Source: Flavipsychrobacter sp.
GTDB lineage: Bacteria > Bacteroidota > Bacteroidia > Chitinophagales > Chitinophagaceae
Reading direction: 5' to 3'
DNA length: 5,825 bases
NCBI GenBank assembly: GCA_021156265.1
Contig: JAJNBR010000197.1
Location: 1 to 5,825 of the forward strand
The translations under genes and the position numbers were made by a program. Of this stretch, positions 5,262 to 5,825 are shown piece after piece; position 1 is the stretch's first letter; the number at the start of each line of letters is the position of its first letter. The notes under the pieces are model-generated. The model was not told where the DNA came from and made no database searches. It saw nothing but the letters and a program-made list of their open reading frames with translations.

Positions 5262-5825
5262 ATTTAATGCGTTTAACAGTCGGCTTTTGACCGGAATCAA
5301 TGCCTTTGACCTGCAAAATACCTGGCTGCATACCGGGCGCAATACTTCCTACGAGGTCATCCATTTGCAGCGCATGGGCACCGTTGTAGGTTCCCCAGCG
5401 TAAGAGTTGTTCCCAGTCAAGGTGCTGATAATGCTGCTTGATCGTATATAGTTCTGTGAGGACGCAGAGCTGATGATTGGAAGCGAGGCTGTCTGTACCG
5501 ATACAAATATTCAATCCTTCCTGTATAAACATGCCTATGTCAGGAAGTGCATTCTCGATATATAAATTGGCTCCTGGACAAATACACCACGACATTTCAT
5601 GCAGCAATGCTTTTGCGGCTTCCACATCATAACGTTTGGTGTAGGTATTGTGCACAAAAAGGAAACGATGCTTCGGCGACAACCACTCGAGGTAAGTTTG
5701 CAAAGACGACTTGCCGGAGGGTACAAAGAAATCATCATTGATACCCACGCCGTGTAGCAATGTTTGCATGCCGCCTTTTTTCATAAAATAATAATCGTCC
5801 TCCGCAGGGCTCTCCTGGTTGTGGA
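5260..5825 (-). CDS. Amidohydrolase superfamily protein, C-terminal part (cut by the window edge)
   Basis: The last 188 or so codons of a metal-dependent amidohydrolase of the chlorohydrolase / nucleoside-deaminase type. The frame stays open from the ATG at 5784 to the right edge, so that ATG is internal and the true start is outside the window. Counting from the first full codon (5823-5821): HNQESPAED (1-9) fits the beta-5 HxxE motif of this group. The His in FVHNTY (residue 58) fits the beta-6 ligand, CPGANLYI (82-89) the substrate-side CPxSN-like loop, and the Asp in GTDSLASN (residue 111) the beta-8 catalytic residue. LLRWGTYNGAHAL and PGMQPGIL near the end are typical of the C-terminal part. 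The N-terminal HxH metal motif is not visible. Such enzymes hydrolyse C-N bonds, often deaminating ring compounds; the substrate cannot be read from the fragment. It converges on the lipoprotein gene and shares its terminator. Confidence 0.88.
   Translation of the reverse strand, partial: HNQESPAEDDYYFMKKGGMQTLLHGVGINDDFFVPSGKSSLQTYLEWLSPKHRFLFVHNTYTKRYDVEAAKALLHEMSWCICPGANLYIENALPDIGMFIQEGLNICIGTDSLASNHQLCVLTELYTIKQHYQHLDWEQLLRWGTYNGAHALQMDDLVGSIAPGMQPGILQVKGIDSGQKPTVKRIK

Noticed and set aside
5260..5784. Taking ATG 5784 as the true start of the amidohydrolase
   Set aside because: The frame continues open through 13 more codons to the edge, and those codons encode the expected HxxE motif. 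The ATG is internal.

Overview
The window reads as chromosomal DNA from a Bacteroidota species, most likely in or near the Chitinophagaceae. This is an inference from three things: a DUF58 / membrane protein / BatA-type VWA gene run, exact matches to the Bacteroidota -7 promoter element TAnnTTTG, and weak Shine-Dalgarno sites before most genes. Base composition and codon use look even across the genes. I see no mobile element, CRISPR array, tRNA or rRNA.

Layout. Positions 1-135 hold no gene I can name. They contain a 10-bp AT-rich inverted repeat and a short tandem repeat. On the minus strand, reading from high to low coordinates, come a DegT-family PLP aminotransferase (4224 to 3010), a DUF58 protein (2967 to 2098), a BatD-like one-span membrane protein (2090 to 1143) and a BatA-type von Willebrand A protein (1146 to 136). 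The last three are tightly packed, with a 7-bp gap and then a 4-bp ATGA overlap, and form a Bat ('Bacteroides aerotolerance') type operon. A 42-bp gap with no terminator separates the aminotransferase from them, so read-through is possible.

The aminotransferase diverges from a plus-strand lipoprotein gene (4358-5209). The shared intergenic region carries one TAnnTTTG box facing each way and two perfect 7-1-7 palindromes. The lipoprotein ends at a strong hairpin terminator (5230-5261). That hairpin also covers the stop of a converging minus-strand amidohydrolase, which runs off the right edge.

How the genes work together: the three Bat-type proteins probably form one envelope assembly. BatA would be anchored in the inner membrane with its VWA domain outside the bilayer core, the BatD-like protein would place a beta-rich domain in the periplasm and a helical domain in the cytoplasm, and DUF58 would be a cytoplasmic VWA-like partner. 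The MoxR AAA+ ATPase that normally accompanies these families is not in the window, and no second VWA gene (BatB) directly follows BatA. The aminotransferase, lipoprotein and amidohydrolase show no obvious functional link to the Bat genes. I found no convincing new system. The points most worth a second look are the internally duplicated lipoprotein domain, the paired palindromes and the reduced Bat operon.
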